Shown piece by piece: positions 28,463-36,818 of a stretch of 64,000 nucleotides of DNA (position 1 is the first letter of the stretch; every line of letters starts with the position of its first letter). Both the position numbers and the translations under genes were made by a program. The stretch spans positions 1 through 64,000 of the forward strand of contig NZ_JXQD01000023.1 in assembly GCF_002100145.1 (NCBI RefSeq), in the 5' to 3' direction. The stretch comes from Vibrio sp. qd031 (GTDB taxonomy: Bacteria; Pseudomonadota; Gammaproteobacteria; Enterobacterales; Vibrionaceae). The notes beneath the pieces were generated by a model. It was given only the letters and a program-made list of their open reading frames with translations. It did no database searches and was not told the origin of the DNA.

Positions 28463-28930
28463 ATGCATTCAAATCATTACACGTCAAACGAGCCTACAGA
28501 GCTTCGTCAAATCTTAGAGACCGCAGCGACTCTGCTAGCGGCCAAGTATTCTCGGGCAGGCTCATTCACCAGCCCAAAAAACACTAAGCAATACCTACAG
28601 ATGAAACTGGCGCATTACGACAGAGAAGTGTTTGCCGTGATGTTTCTTGATAATCAAAACCAACTGATTGAATACAAGGAGATGTTCTTTGGCACCATTG
28701 ATGCCGCTAGCGTTTATCCAAGAGAAGTCGTTAAAGAAGGATTAATGTTGAATGCGGCGGCGGTTATCTTTGGTCATAATCATCCATCTGGCTTGCCTGA
28801 GCCATCACAAGCTGACCGTAGAATTACTCAACGTCTTTCTGATGCATTGGCACTAATTGATATTCGAGTATTAGATCACATTGTGGTCGGTAAGCAATGC
28901 GTGTCCTTTGCTGAGCGAGGTTTGTTATGA
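28463..28930 (+). CDS. RadC-family JAB-domain protein (island type)
   Basis: A 155-aa protein with the JAMM metalloprotease-like motif GHNHPSGLPEPSQAD and an upstream Glu. Short RadC homologues of this kind are standard in Vibrio and enterobacterial genomic islands next to AlpA and DUF2787 genes; a role in DNA repair has not held up and the function is unknown. The stop overlaps the start of the following DUF2787 gene (ATGA), implying a coupled operon 28463-30763. Confidence 0.88.
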   Translation: MHSNHYTSNEPTELRQILETAATLLAAKYSRAGSFTSPKNTKQYLQMKLAHYDREVFAVMFLDNQNQLIEYKEMFFGTIDAASVYPREVVKEGLMLNAAAVIFGHNHPSGLPEPSQADRRITQRLSDALALIDIRVLDHIVVGKQCVSFAERGLL

Positions 28931-29391
28931 GCCAAACCACACCACATCGACTGCTGGTGGAATACCTCAATGCTCTTACTGAGCAATTAGATGTCCCTAC
29001 CTTTGCATCACGGATCGCCCTTAACTTTCGAGTGTCGAGCTACTACCAAGATCGTAGTGGTTTTCATCCTGTCGAGATCCAACTCAACAGATCGATAAAT
29101 CAATCAGACAGCACTCATTGGAACATCGTCTTTGTTGCTAGCTTTGCTTATCCAGACGAACAAACCGAAAAGATGGAGGTCGAGCTTTACTTCAATTTTC
29201 TGCGTGGATGGTTCTATCAACCAGACATTGAACGTTGCGAGCTCCACCAGCCACAAGTAACCAGTCTATATCAAAGTTATGAACGGTCTTTCCTCAAGCA
29301 TATTCAACAAGGCTCCTTTGACGGTATTCAAGCAACGCTCGTCAATATCGATACGCCCACTGAATCATCTATCGCATCACCACTAACCTAG
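28927..29391 (+). CDS. DUF2787 family protein, copy 1
   Basis: A 154-aa soluble protein. Its core IALNFRVSSYYQDRSGFHPVEIQL lines up with copy 2 (INFRDTSYKAEAGGYHPVEIMI), as do the FASFAYP / YITDFAYS and the WFYQPD / IFRQMF regions, so the two are paralogues. DUF2787 proteins occur almost only on gamma-proteobacterial islands and their role is unknown. The start overlaps the radC stop by 4 bp. Confidence 0.78.
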   Translation: MSQTTPHRLLVEYLNALTEQLDVPTFASRIALNFRVSSYYQDRSGFHPVEIQLNRSINQSDSTHWNIVFVASFAYPDEQTEKMEVELYFNFLRGWFYQPDIERCELHQPQVTSLYQSYERSFLKHIQQGSFDGIQATLVNIDTPTESSIASPLT

Positions 29392-29401
29392 GAGGCATAC
29401 C

Positions 29402-29845
29402 ATGCCAGCCGCAACCAAAATTCAAACGATGCAGTTTCACCCTTGTGTGCTGCCTATCTCAACTCGCTTTCATAACGCTATTACTAAGCAGGTTCAGGAA
29501 GCGAGTCTTGATTACTATTCAGATACCTTAACCATTAACTTTCGTGACACGAGCTATAAAGCTGAAGCTGGTGGGTATCATCCAGTAGAAATCATGATCC
29601 GTAATGAAGGTGATAAGTGGCGACTCTGTTACATCACCGACTTTGCCTATTCTGGAGTTGTCTATCCAGAATTAACCATCGAGCTTGATTTCAATATTGA
29701 GAGCAACATATTCAGGCAGATGTTTTTAGCACCTTGCGCTTTAGCACATCGAGAAGTGAAATCTTTCTATCGAATTTGGGAAGGTAACTTTTTGGAGTAT
29801 TTATCTGATGGTGTGTTTGACCAAATTAAAGTCACCAAGAGCTGA
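29402..29845 (+). CDS. DUF2787 family protein, copy 2
   Basis: A 147-aa paralogue of the preceding gene, 10 bp downstream of its stop with an AGGAGG ribosome site. It has the more canonical family core NFRDTSYKAEAGGYHPVEI. Tandem copies with clear divergence indicate an old duplication kept under selection. Function unknown. Confidence 0.82.
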   Translation: MPAATKIQTMQFHPCVLPISTRFHNAITKQVQEASLDYYSDTLTINFRDTSYKAEAGGYHPVEIMIRNEGDKWRLCYITDFAYSGVVYPELTIELDFNIESNIFRQMFLAPCALAHREVKSFYRIWEGNFLEYLSDGVFDQIKVTKS

Positions 29846-29972
29846 AAAGCATCCAAGTTCCCATTTTAGCAATTTGGGAACTTACCAACCCTTATGAAAC
29901 AAGGCTTTTCGTTTCTGATCTGCTTTGAAGTTCCTCTAATCATCATTTTCATCGAAAAAAGGAAGCTGCGTT

Positions 29973-30533
29973 ATGGCAGAAGTTCAAGCGGTGAAAAACC
30001 GTGACACTATCCAGCTCATCGGCCACTTATTAGAAATACGGCATAGTAAGCAAATGTCAGACATCTGGAATGTCGGTATCAATCTCGCTTTACGGATTTC
30101 TGATTTACTGGCGATTAAGTTCAGGGACATCGAAGAGGACCGTTTAACCATTCGAGAGTCTAAAACGGGCAAAGTCGCCCAGATAGCATTAAACCCAAGA
30201 AGCTTAGAAATCATCATGCGGATTAAAAAGGAGAATCCACACCACATTTATCTATTTCAATCTTACCGAAATCAGCAAGCGATAAACAAAGCTGCCAACC
30301 CATTGAGTCGTCGGGCTGTTAGCCAAGCGTTTTCATCGATTGGTGAAGAGATTAGTTTTCCGTTAGGGACTCACTCGATGCGAAAGACCAGAGGTTATCA
30401 CTTGTACAAAAGCACCAAAGATATTGCACGAGTAATGCGAATGCTTCGCCATAGTTCAGAAGGCGTGACGTTACGCTACATTGGTGTGACTCAAGATGAT
30501 ATTGATAATGACTTTAGGGAGTTAGTGCTATGA
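29973..30533 (+). CDS. Small tyrosine recombinase, catalytic domain only
   Basis: A 186-aa protein consisting of little more than a tyrosine-recombinase catalytic domain: Arg in NLALRISDLLAIK, HxxR in THSMRKTRGYH, His in LRHSSEGVTLRYIG with the tyrosine in the last. The N-terminal core-binding domain of normal integrases is missing, giving a FimB/FimE-like size. Since the island already has a complete integrase, this may act as an invertase, a resolvase or a regulator of the first. It belongs to the same plus-strand cluster as radC and is followed by an AlpA gene. Confidence 0.82.
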   Translation: MAEVQAVKNRDTIQLIGHLLEIRHSKQMSDIWNVGINLALRISDLLAIKFRDIEEDRLTIRESKTGKVAQIALNPRSLEIIMRIKKENPHHIYLFQSYRNQQAINKAANPLSRRAVSQAFSSIGEEISFPLGTHSMRKTRGYHLYKSTKDIARVMRMLRHSSEGVTLRYIGVTQDDIDNDFRELVL

Positions 30534-30580
30534 ACGACCAAACAAGAACCACTTAGCAGTTACCGACAACGTGTCGCCTC

Positions 30581-30763
30581 ATGCGCATGAAAGAGGTTAT
30601 TCGAGTTACAGGGATGTCCCGCTCTTTTATCTACAAGCGTATCAACGAAGGTGAATTTCCAACTGCGATATCTCTTAGTGCGAAATCCGTTGCTTGGGTT
30701 GAAGAGGAAGTTCAGCAATGGATCGCATCAAAGATTCAGCAACGTGATAACTTGAGTGTGTAG
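30581..30763 (+). CDS. AlpA-family regulatory/excision protein 2
   Basis: A 60-aa winged-helix protein with the AlpA pattern RMKEVIRVTGMSRSFIYKRINEGEFP ... AWVEEEVQQWIASK. It is the second AlpA in the element and only about 40% alike to the first by eye. No good ribosome site precedes the ATG at 30581; ATG 30587 is an alternative, and translation may be coupled to a short frame at 30530. Its stop codon lies in the terminator hairpin. Confidence 0.8.
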   Translation: MRMKEVIRVTGMSRSFIYKRINEGEFPTAISLSAKSVAWVEEEVQQWIASKIQQRDNLSV

Positions 30764-30780
30764 GCCTTGGGCCTACACAC
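30756..30780 (+). terminator. Hairpin ending the radC-alpA cluster
   Basis: Perfect 11-bp stem GTGTGTAGGCC / GGCCTACACAC with a 3-base loop, overlapping the alpA stop codon. Only three T follow, so termination may be bidirectional and moderate; the convergent gene at 30795-31253 ends on its other side. Confidence 0.7.
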
Positions 30781-30794
30781 TTTACGCAAAACAG

Positions 30795-31253
30795 TTAAAC
30801 AGCCTCTTTTTTTGATTCAGATTGTGACCAATTGAACTTATAGTTTAGTGGGGGGAGTTCATAATGCTGCTCAACATATGCTCGAAGTAATCGCCCTTCC
30901 TCACGATATGCAGCGTCTTTGTCATCACAAATCCGATAACAAACCCACAGGGACTCAAAGGGGTGGATCTCATGATATCCAAGTGAGAAATAGCGCCAAC
31001 CAGCCATATGTCCCTTTTTGCTTTCGCCAGTAGCACAGCGCTTAAATGCTCTAATTCTACCTCTAAGATTTCCGCTCTCACCAATATCTAGCACACCTTG
31101 ATCGTCAGCACCGTGAGCTCGGCTTAGGCTTTCATTACAAGCAATGATGTACGTTCCAGCGACGTCAGTTGGAATGGCCCTCAAATCGACTTCTGTAAGA
31201 CGATACCATTCACTCCACCCTTTCCATTCTTCATCCAATAATTGCATGTCCAT
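30795..31253 (-). CDS. Predicted GIY-YIG-like protein
   Basis: A 152-aa soluble protein. The stretch AGTYIIACNE ... GVLDIGESGNLRGRIRAFKRC has the spacing of a GIY-YIG core (GTYI for GIY, DIG for YIG, then the ESxNLxxR helix with the key Arg). The later Glu in YREEGRLLRAYVE could be the metal ligand. The first tyrosines of both motifs are altered, so activity is uncertain. It is a single gene on the minus strand with no partner. Confidence 0.55.
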   Translation of the reverse strand: MDMQLLDEEWKGWSEWYRLTEVDLRAIPTDVAGTYIIACNESLSRAHGADDQGVLDIGESGNLRGRIRAFKRCATGESKKGHMAGWRYFSLGYHEIHPFESLWVCYRICDDKDAAYREEGRLLRAYVEQHYELPPLNYKFNWSQSESKKEAV

Positions 31254-31324
31254 TCCTTTACAAAACTAAACAGGGTAGAAATATACCCTACCCAATAAAG
31301 ATAATTAAATCAGTAACCGACGCT

Positions 31325-31620
31325 TTACTTAAGGTTGCCACCAAAAGAACGCTGGTGGTGCTGATAGGTTTTGGTGTCGGCTTTTGCCAAATAGCTCAGC
31401 CGATAGCCGATAGCCGATAGAAACAATCAACATACGCTAGGTGAAGATTCGGATCATTAGCACTTAGTTCATACAAGGGGTTGTCAGGGAAGTGAACGAA
31501 CCAACTATGACCAAAGTAATCTAAGTTCAATGTACGAAGCCATGCTTCTGTAATGATCAAAGCTAAACCACTCCTAGTCTCAGCAAATGCTTTAGCCGTA
31601 CGATAAATGTTATCATTATT
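31325..31620 (-). pseudogene. Partial, frameshifted inovirus Gp2-type gene
   Basis: Directly after the intact Gp2-type gene, the minus strand encodes a Gp2-like C-terminal part: IITEAWLRTLNLDYFGHSWF, then HFPDNPLYELSANDP, then YVDCFYRLS. A TATCGGC heptamer present three times (about 31410-31430) then shifts the frame to an early TGA. Removing two repeat units restores FYRLSYLAKADTKTYQ and a natural end at 31325. The N-terminal half is also missing, so this is a remnant of a second, diverged copy. Confidence 0.72.
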
Positions 31621-31624
31621 GAAG

Positions 31625-32299
31625 CTAAATCAATCCCTTCCTCGGGTTACTGCATCCAAAGTTACGGTGACCATCACCAAGTACCTTAGTTTCATTCTTT
31701 GCCAAGTAAGCCAACCGAAGTGCTACTTCACCTAAATCTTTCTGTAATTGTGCTGGTGGGTGATTACGGTTCAACGTATACATAGGGCGCTCAGGGATAT
31801 GAACTAATCCCTCAACCTCATCTGTCGTAAGCCCTAATGCACTAGCCCATGCTTTTTGCACCATACAAGCAAGCGTACCTTCATGATGCAATCGACCAAA
31901 TGGGTAGTAAGAGTTCTGATTAACCATAATTACTAGATGGTAATGCTCGTTGTAGCTCGTATTGCGCTCTCTTACCCATATGTAGTTCAGCGGACAATCA
32001 TAGACTCGCTTTCCTTCCTTCGCTTTATTCATCTGATCTGTAGCGATCTGAGCATTTAGTGAAGCAATAAACCGCTTAATCAAACCAACACCTATATTCA
32101 CAAAACAAATTGGTACATCACGTTCTAGTGGGTTATCAGAGTTCATTCCATTGATTGGGATACGTAGATCTATTCGAACTAAGAGCATACGACAATAGAG
32201 CTCCAAGGCTCCCATAACTGTGTCATTGATACGGCTAAGGTGGTATTGGTTTAAAGAACCATACTTAGCCGGGATTTGAGCAAATTGAAACATGTCCAT
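31625..32299 (-). CDS. Inovirus Gp2 family protein (YagK/YfjJ domain)
   Basis: A 224-aa protein with the Gp2/YagK_YfjJ pattern: RLHHEGTLACMVQKAWASALG, VHIPERPMYTLNRNHP, LRLAYLAKNETKVLGDGHRNFGCSNP. A histidine-rich stretch (NEHYHLVIMVNQN) resembles the HUH-like core of replication initiators. In filamentous phages Gp2 is the nicking initiator; island copies are common but their role is unknown. The start at 32299 has AGGAGAG upstream and a palindrome further up (32311-32335). Confidence 0.75.
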   Translation of the reverse strand: MDMFQFAQIPAKYGSLNQYHLSRINDTVMGALELYCRMLLVRIDLRIPINGMNSDNPLERDVPICFVNIGVGLIKRFIASLNAQIATDQMNKAKEGKRVYDCPLNYIWVRERNTSYNEHYHLVIMVNQNSYYPFGRLHHEGTLACMVQKAWASALGLTTDEVEGLVHIPERPMYTLNRNHPPAQLQKDLGEVALRLAYLAKNETKVLGDGHRNFGCSNPRKGLI

Positions 32300-32310
32300 G
32301 AAAATCTCTC

Positions 32311-32335
32311 CTATGTGTTATTTGATTTCACATAG
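32311..32335. promoter_or_regulatory. Inverted repeat upstream of the Gp2-type gene
   Basis: CTATGTG-N11-CACATAG, perfect 7-bp arms, directly before the ribosome site of the gene at 31625-32299. It could be an operator or an mRNA hairpin limiting its translation. Confidence 0.4.
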
Positions 32336-32939
32336 AAAGAGAATGATGCGTAATAACTTACATAAAACTGTTCTGCCTTAGCAGTGAGTGAATCTCTATT
32401 GCCTATGGCTAGAGATCTTAACTGACTAATCAACATGTACTGCATTCATCAGTAGTGTGGCTACTGAGTGTTGTACTGCTAGTAATGCTCTTATAAAGAA
32501 TGTTTGTTGTAGTAGCTATATTACTAATCCACAGAGAGCATTGTTTCTTTCAAGGCTGTAGTACTGGAGTCATGTCGATGGTGAGCCAAAGATTGGACCT
32601 AGCTAGGGTGATTAGAACGGAAGTCGCTCTGAAGTTATGTCATTCCATGACTGCAACCTTTATTACATGCAGTAACTCTTCCAATTTGTCACATTAAAAG
32701 TTCACCAGCCTATGCCGTCTAGTGCAACAGCCACCCCGAAACCTTCTTACCAAGGCTTCAACACAAAAGCTCTAATTCCATAAAAACATGTTCAAACCAA
32801 CAAAAAATCAACCTAACCATATGATAATAAATCAAAATAGTGATATGTAAAACACATAAAACACTACTTAACATTGACGATATTACCACTTTAAATTTAT
32901 ATTAATCACAACCAAAAATACTACTTAGTAAGTGTTGTT
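32336..32939. other. Gene-free stretch (604 bp) inside element 1
   Basis: No convincing gene on either strand; a plus-strand frame at 32500-32697 lacks a ribosome site and family resemblance. The left half has short imperfect repeats of GTAGT/TACTG words, the right half (32790-32939) is very A/T-rich and must hold the promoter of the gene at 32940. In a mobilisable island this would be a sensible place for an origin of transfer, but I see no sequence that I can identify as one. Confidence 0.4.
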
Positions 32940-33860
32940 ATGACTGCAATAACTAGTGTTCCATCATGGGTATCAAGTACAGGTATAAACCTTCGTCAAG
33001 CTGAATACTTCATCTATGAACTATTTAAAAACAACCATCTTCAAAGGCCCAAGCCTGCAACGGTATCAGAAGCAATTCTTATCGTTAATCAAGCCATCGA
33101 TGATATGTATGAGTTCGATGATCAGAAGAGAGTAAAAGCAAAAGAGCTCGTAGATAATGCCTCCACATACCTACTCCCATTGGATGAATTTGACTGGTTG
33201 AAAGTTGATGAACGCTGTAACTATTGGGCGTGGATATATATAGCAATTGATCAATCGTTCAGCATACAAGTCCCAGGTTTATACCCAGCTCCGCAGTTTG
33301 CAAAGTTTTATAACGCATACGGATTAAACCCTATGCCAACTAATTCAAAAGAACGTTACACAGAAATTGTTCGATTTTTTGATATGGGAAACTGGGCGAA
33401 TGAAATACAGCGCCAACAACTAGCGACAATGAAACAGGTATGGCAATCCATCTTTATAGCCCCCAAACCTTTACGCTGGTTAAGTCCAAAGGATGAAGAA
33501 CAATGCATTTGGGCATGGGGCTACTTTACGTCGTACTTTCAGAACAGCAATACAACATCTAGCCCTCCGATACTTGGGGTTTTTCCACAGAACGCAAAAG
33601 AACGATACTTAGCTTTATGTGCTTCATTTGATGCTTGGTACGCCAGTGCTGAAAGTAAAAAACTATTCCTGATTAACATCAACAAAGCTTGGCACCAAAA
33701 GAAACATAGAGACAATATGAAAGGCAAGAAAGCGTGTAGCTTTGTTCTTCACAATGATGTCAAAAGCCAGCTTGATGAACTTGCGGCAAAGCACACCATG
33801 AACAAAAATGAGTATGTAGAAAGTTTAATTCGACAAGAGTACTTGAAGTCTAATGTATAG
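32940..33860 (+). CDS. Unknown island protein with two internal repeats and an RHH-like C terminus
   Basis: A 306-aa protein that I do not recognise. Two segments resemble each other: about 85-150 (DERCNYWAWIYIAI ... GLYPAP ... SKERYTEIVRFFDMGNW) and about 180-235 (DEEQCIWAWGYFTSYF ... GVFPQNAKERYLALCASFDAWY). Both show a WAW-Y, G-[FY]P, KERY, FD-W pattern, so the protein has a duplicated domain. The C terminus (VLHNDVKSQLDELAAKHTMNKNEYVESLIRQEY) looks like a ribbon-helix-helix DNA-binding unit. It is the last gene before the right border. Confidence 0.7.
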   Translation: MTAITSVPSWVSSTGINLRQAEYFIYELFKNNHLQRPKPATVSEAILIVNQAIDDMYEFDDQKRVKAKELVDNASTYLLPLDEFDWLKVDERCNYWAWIYIAIDQSFSIQVPGLYPAPQFAKFYNAYGLNPMPTNSKERYTEIVRFFDMGNWANEIQRQQLATMKQVWQSIFIAPKPLRWLSPKDEEQCIWAWGYFTSYFQNSNTTSSPPILGVFPQNAKERYLALCASFDAWYASAESKKLFLININKAWHQKKHRDNMKGKKACSFVLHNDVKSQLDELAAKHTMNKNEYVESLIRQEYLKSNV

Positions 33861-33879
33861 CAGGTTCAGGCGGCTAAAG

Positions 33880-34092
33880 TGGTGGTTAGTTCAATAAAAT
33901 CACAAACAACAAACCACCAAGCAATTGAATAATATAAATTTACCATCTTTAGTCGATATTCAGATCCAGAATATCGAATAATAGTCACGATTGTATTTTA
34001 TTGCACTAAAACAGTTAAAATACAACAACTTACCCAAAGACACTTACCATCACCGTATTCTTTAACACGTTATAAAAAAGTACGGTGATGGA
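33880..34092 (+). repeat. Middle attachment site: right end of element 1, left end of element 2
   Basis: The yicC-end copy CAGATCCAGAATATCGAATA is at 33961-33980, followed by about 90 bp similar to the integrase-proximal end at 19401-19490. An arm-like TGGTGGTTA lies at 33880-33888 on the element 1 side. On the element 2 side CCATCACCGTA (34048-34058) forms an 11-bp inverted repeat with TACGGTGATGG (34081-34091). The junction therefore contains the right end of one element and the left end of a second, related one that lacks an integrase gene. Confidence 0.78.
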
Positions 34093-34143
34093 TTAGCTGA
34101 ATGCTAGAAAAGTAGAAGCCCAACCCTGCTCTTTTATCTTACG

Positions 34144-35142
34144 CTAAACATCAAATTGAAAAACTTTCTTCATCAATGGTTGCACTTCTACTTTATCCGG
34201 CGTCCTAAGCTCATTAACATGCCTCATTGGCGCAACCGTCACAAAGCCCCAAAACTCCAGGAAGCGTTTAATAAAGCGCGATTCAATCATTGTGCCTAGT
34301 AGCTGATTTGGGGACGAGTACTCATCTTCAGGGCATCTCAGCAGTAAGTCTGGGAATGCGGTAATAACCTCTTCAATCAACTGCTCCGTATTGCCATGAC
34401 TTTGCAAGCGCCAAAGCATAAATAGCCAGAAGGTTCTTAGATCAATATCGTGCTCCCATCCATCTAGGTAGCCCCAATTGTACTGAGAGGTTGCTGCTTC
34501 GAGCATAGGGATAAAGAATGCTTGAATGCCGTGTGCTAGGTACTGCTTTTGAGCTGCTTTTTTAACATGATAACGCCCGCTTCGACGATAGATGATACCC
34601 GCTATCTCTGCCAGCACTCGGCTGTAATGCAATGCATTGAACTTATCTTCGTTACTGCCTGCATATTCACTGATGCTAATGTGTCGTTCAAATTCAGAAA
34701 CGGCAAACTCTGGCAATAATTCACTAGCCTGCTTAACAATTTTTGTCGGCAAGTTACCTTTGCTGGTAGCTTTAAATGAGCCATCGTTTTGCATCGCTTC
34801 ATCTAATACTAATTCTAAATAACGCATCACTGGGCTGGTTTTTAGATTATATGGCGTGTGTATTGTTACCCCTTCCAATTCCTTGAAAGGCGCACATGAC
34901 CAATTACTCATTTGTGTTGGCGAAAGGCCGCAAAAGTCAGGATGAGGCCGCTCATTAGCCGCCTTCATTTTTTGCTCTGCAACGATATTAAGCTCTTCTA
35001 AAGACAAGTTAGGGTTCATTACAGCAACTTGCTCAATATCATCCAACATAGACGCATGTTGTTGAGAGATACTGTTCATACAGCAACGTTTATACTTTTT
35101 ACCGCTGCCACAAGGGCAAAGTTCATTTCGACCTAGTTTCAT
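34144..35142 (-). CDS. SEC-C motif protein
   Basis: A 332-aa protein starting with a SEC-C zinc-binding motif, GRNELCPCGSGKKYKRCC, like that at the end of SecA. The rest (about 35-332) is a helical, Trp-rich soluble part with no family that I recognise. SEC-C proteins bind zinc and often ribosome or export partners; many unknown ones lie in defence or mobile regions. It is the first gene inside element 2 and is followed by hipBA on the same strand with a gap of about 55 bp. Confidence 0.78.
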   Translation of the reverse strand: MKLGRNELCPCGSGKKYKRCCMNSISQQHASMLDDIEQVAVMNPNLSLEELNIVAEQKMKAANERPHPDFCGLSPTQMSNWSCAPFKELEGVTIHTPYNLKTSPVMRYLELVLDEAMQNDGSFKATSKGNLPTKIVKQASELLPEFAVSEFERHISISEYAGSNEDKFNALHYSRVLAEIAGIIYRRSGRYHVKKAAQKQYLAHGIQAFFIPMLEAATSQYNWGYLDGWEHDIDLRTFWLFMLWRLQSHGNTEQLIEEVITAFPDLLLRCPEDEYSSPNQLLGTMIESRFIKRFLEFWGFVTVAPMRHVNELRTPDKVEVQPLMKKVFQFDV

Positions 35143-35198
35143 GCTTTTCCTACTCGCCTTATTTATCTTAATGCTACGTCATCATAAAAATCATCATC

Positions 35199-36509
35199 TC
35201 AAACCAGCAGTGCCGCATTTTCTTGCTTGCGCTCTGCGAGTGTTTTTTCTATCGCTAACACAGTGGTCTTACTCACCCCGCGTTGCTCAGCAAGCGGCCT
35301 AAACTGACTAATGGCATCAACAACTTCTTGAATGCATTGTTGTGCTTTCTTCCAATTAGCAAAGCCTGCACTGGCCGCTAGCTTTTGCATCACTTTAAGT
35401 GGTGGTGCTTTTCCATACCCTGCAAAGGCGGTAGCATGTTCATTAAAAGGGTGAGGGCTAAAGGTTACATCGTAAAATGGGGCGAGTTGCCAACTGCCAT
35501 CATCGGCTTGTAAAAAGCCCCAGTTTTTACTGTGATCGTCTTGGTTAGCTGCAAACAAGTTAAACATTGCGCGACGAAATTGAAGTTGCCCAGCAGCGGG
35601 TGACTTACAAAGTTGACGGCTGGCCTTAATCAGATCACTGTAATCTAAACTCGGGCTTCGGAAGTCAGCATCCAACAAACCACAAGCACTATGCATATGT
35701 AAGCGCCCAACCTTCTCCTGCGCGGGTAAATAATCGAAACGCTTTAACGCAAGCCATGCTTTAGCGCCGCTACTCACAGGTGCTTCAATTAGCTGCCAAA
35801 TCGGTGGCTGACATTTTGCCAATTCAGCCATTTCTAAATAGACCGCTTCACACAAACCTTCTTCGTGGCCCAATGCTAAGTTCTTCGAAGTAAACTTAAC
35901 TAACCATGCTTCATCGCCAGGCTGTACATAAGTGCGGCATTGCGTCGCGTCACCAGAGGGCATATAAATTTGCGCTTTAGGGCGAGCACCGCCGGAGCTG
36001 CCAACTGCTACCAAGGTTGCTAACACTTGCTGAGTGCTACCGTCTAGATCGTCAGAGAGGGACTGGTCGAACAAGGTTTGGGCTTCAAGCCCAAGTGTTT
36101 CCAAATCAATTTCTGAACGCTGAACTAATGAGAGCTCTGATACAGGTGTAAAAGACAATGCCCCCATTCCTTGCTGGCCAACCAAAGCCAGTCTATCCAT
36201 TGCTGTTACTTGTGCGGGTATTATATCTTGTTGGCGAAACACACGATCTTGCAACAACAAACCCCAACCATCGGGAAGGCTGTCTCCAAAAACGCCGTGT
36301 ATACCTTGGTGAGGCTCTTTCGGTGCTTGCTGTAATCGCACATCGCCTTGAAGAGTAAAAGGGGATAAATTGCCAAACCTGCTTAGATAACTTTCATCAT
36401 ACTGAAAGAAAACACCTTGGCGGTTTTGCGCTAATACACCCACCGATACAGTTTCGCCCGTTGTGAGAGTGCGCTCCACATTCAACTTTTGAATGGATTT
36501 AAAGCCCAT
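35199..36509 (-). CDS. hipA: HipA-family serine/threonine kinase toxin
   Basis: A 436-aa HipA kinase: N-terminal subdomain with GVLAQNRQGVFFQYDESYL and FGDSLPDGWG, the Gly-rich SSGGARPKAQI loop that becomes autophosphorylated in E. coli HipA, the catalytic NQDDHSKNWGFL, and the metal-binding YDVTFSPHPFNEH. E. coli HipA phosphorylates glutamyl-tRNA synthetase and causes dormancy; the target here is not known. It overlaps the hipB-like antitoxin gene by 11 bp. Confidence 0.9.
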   Translation of the reverse strand: MGFKSIQKLNVERTLTTGETVSVGVLAQNRQGVFFQYDESYLSRFGNLSPFTLQGDVRLQQAPKEPHQGIHGVFGDSLPDGWGLLLQDRVFRQQDIIPAQVTAMDRLALVGQQGMGALSFTPVSELSLVQRSEIDLETLGLEAQTLFDQSLSDDLDGSTQQVLATLVAVGSSGGARPKAQIYMPSGDATQCRTYVQPGDEAWLVKFTSKNLALGHEEGLCEAVYLEMAELAKCQPPIWQLIEAPVSSGAKAWLALKRFDYLPAQEKVGRLHMHSACGLLDADFRSPSLDYSDLIKASRQLCKSPAAGQLQFRRAMFNLFAANQDDHSKNWGFLQADDGSWQLAPFYDVTFSPHPFNEHATAFAGYGKAPPLKVMQKLAASAGFANWKKAQQCIQEVVDAISQFRPLAEQRGVSKTTVLAIEKTLAERKQENAALLV

Positions 36510-36789
36510 CTTTAAGCACCTCTTCTATACTGGTCGGTAAAGCGGTACGGTCAGCCGTTGTTTGTGTCAGTTGATAAAGCCTGTCTAGTGAATCCAGCGA
36601 CTGCCACAAAAGCAGCAGCTGACGAAATGAAATTTGCCCGGTGAGTTCAAACTTTTTTATGGTCGAAGCTGGTACACAACTACGCAGTGCCAGTGCCTCT
36701 CGCGATAGCTTCGCTTGTTTACGCAAGCCCCGCAGATGAGAAGCAAAAGCTTGGCTAACATCGGTATCATCTAAAAGTGAAAAGTTCAT
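36499..36789 (-). CDS. hipB: HipB-like XRE antitoxin
   Basis: A 96-aa helix-turn-helix protein (LRGLRKQAKLSREALALRSCVPASTIKKFELTG) placed directly before and overlapping hipA, as antitoxin and autorepressor. The start at 36789 (MNFSLLDD) is used because an AAGG site lies 8 bases upstream; an in-frame ATG at 36810 is upstream of that site. Its probable operator is the palindrome at 36843-36860. Confidence 0.85.
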   Translation of the reverse strand: MNFSLLDDTDVSQAFASHLRGLRKQAKLSREALALRSCVPASTIKKFELTGQISFRQLLLLWQSLDSLDRLYQLTQTTADRTALPTSIEEVLKDGL

Positions 36790-36818
36790 ACGCAACCTTA
36801 TAGGACACAATAGTATCT

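Noticed and set aside
31405..31431. Short tandem repeats considered as a CRISPR remnant
   Set aside because: Units are 7 bp and adjacent, without spacers; no cas genes or spacer-repeat arrays were seen anywhere in the window.
32500..32697. Plus-strand frame of 65 codons in the gene-free part of element 1
   Set aside because: No ribosome site, and its composition does not look protein-like.
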